Of a stretch of DNA of 64,000 bases, positions 63,391-64,000 are shown piece by piece. The notes under the pieces are model-generated. The model ran no database searches. It had not been told where the DNA came from and saw nothing but the letters and a program-made list of their open reading frames with translations. Every line of letters starts with the position of its first letter. The stretch's first letter is position 1. The translations under genes were made by a program, and so were the position numbers. Source of the stretch: Loxodes magnus (taxonomy: Eukaryota > Ciliophora > Karyorelictea > Loxodida > Loxodidae); NCBI GenBank assembly GCA_946699065.1, contig CAMPDV010000118.1:62001-126000 (forward strand), in the 5' to 3' direction.

Positions 63391-63569
63391 TTCTCTAACA
63401 GAAAATTATTTTCTCTCTAAAAATTATTTAGTTATTGAGAAAAATTGAGAGTTTTGCTTAAGAATCACGTAGCAAGTTATTTTTATCTGTAATATCATTG
63501 AGTTATTTTAGCTTTAGCTTTTTTAAATTATATTATATATCAAACTTTAGTAACTAATTTTTTTTATTA

Positions 63570-64000
63570 AGAAAATATAGATTAAGCCTCAGTTGGGAGA
63601 ACTTGAAGGTAATCTGATGAAGTGTATATTGCATTGAGAGTAATCTTGTACTAGGTACCACCGCGAATAAGGGTGAACATGCTGAAAGAGGTTGGCTTTA
63701 TTTTTATGAGAGCTCTCGCTAGTGATAAAAAGGTTTGACAGATGAGGTTTCATCTTTACATTTTTTTTGAGTTTAATCTAGATGAATGAGTGTTTGCTAC
63801 AAGATTCGAAAACAATATTTTACAAGAATATTACCCATCTGAATAAGCTTATGTTTCTCATTTGATGGCTTTTACAAGAATACAAGATTATTATAATGAT
63901 TATTACTAATTAGTTTAAGAAAATTTTATGATAGAAGAATCTAAATCCCGTCTTGAGGACAGTAATTTATATTCTCTGCTGTTTAATAAAAAGGTTCTGT
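63570..64000 (+). CDS. Partial unrecognised gene, cut by the window end
   Basis: A consistent plus-strand frame runs to the edge: A-S-V-G-R-T-W-R-Q-S-D-E-V-Y-I-A-L, N-M-L-K-E-V-G-F-I-F-M-R-A-L, F-N-L-D-E-W-V-F-A-T-R-F, Y-Y-P-S-E-Q-A-Y-V-S-H-L-M and S-R-L-E-D-S-N-L-Y-S-L-L. Three TGAs are in Trp-like settings (R-T-W-R, K-V-W-Q-M, D-E-W-V-F). No start codon is secure; the coding part may begin further upstream or after an intron. The family is not recognised. Confidence 0.5.

Noticed and set aside
1-64000. Tetrahymena germline (micronuclear) origin
   Set aside because: The TAA/TAG=Gln code and the gene families fit at first sight, but the receptor-like gene needs TGA as Trp at 12 sites, which does not occur in Tetrahymena.

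Overview
This window looks like nuclear DNA of a ciliate with a highly rearranged genetic code. It is very AT-rich. TAA and TAG occur freely inside genes where glutamine fits (Rab motifs, cysteine-rich repeats, reverse transcriptases). TGA also sits inside genes, at positions where tryptophan fits. The best case is the receptor-like gene at 36912-41163 on the minus strand, where 12 in-frame TGAs fall in contexts such as YTWSDFG, PMWDNPWKL and TVWLYPTDC, against one TGG. This all-sense, context-dependent stop code is known from karyorelict ciliates such as Loxodes and from Condylostoma. It does not fit Tetrahymena or Paramecium, where TGA only stops. The genus is an inference. Because all three stop codons can be read as sense here, an open frame by itself proves nothing; calls below rest on motifs, codon texture and frame arithmetic, and several 3' ends are uncertain.

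Layout. Bases 1-17668 and 41863-59319 are two direct, nearly identical copies of one segment, 41.86 kb apart. Each holds (a) a LINE-like block, (b) a quiet AT-rich stretch, (c) a giant secreted cysteine-rich repeat gene (1723 codons in copy 1, 1651 in copy 2), (d) minus-strand LINE and ORF1 fragments, (e) a plus-strand LINE ORF2, and (f) an ~840-bp ORF1-only element inserted in that LINE. The right breakpoint of copy 1 lies exactly in the (ATT)n tail of this element.

The unique middle (17669-41862) starts with a Rab-like GTPase gene with a membrane-anchored tail. Next come unrecognised coding-like sequence, LINE and ORF1 debris, a second insertion of the same ORF1-only element with clear target-site duplications (26514-27375), and then a run of minus-strand host genes: a basic/coiled-coil (bZIP-like) gene, two unrecognised genes, and a 1404-residue cysteine-rich multi-pass membrane protein with one short intron. 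The right end (59320-64000) holds the LINE C-terminus, a complete 891-bp zinc-knuckle ORF1-only element with 16-bp target-site duplications, another minus-strand ORF1-type element and a partial unrecognised gene running off the edge.

The genes do not form an evident pathway. The main themes are surface/secreted cysteine-rich proteins, heavy non-LTR retrotransposon activity including short elements that carry only an ORF1-type gene, and recent segmental duplication.
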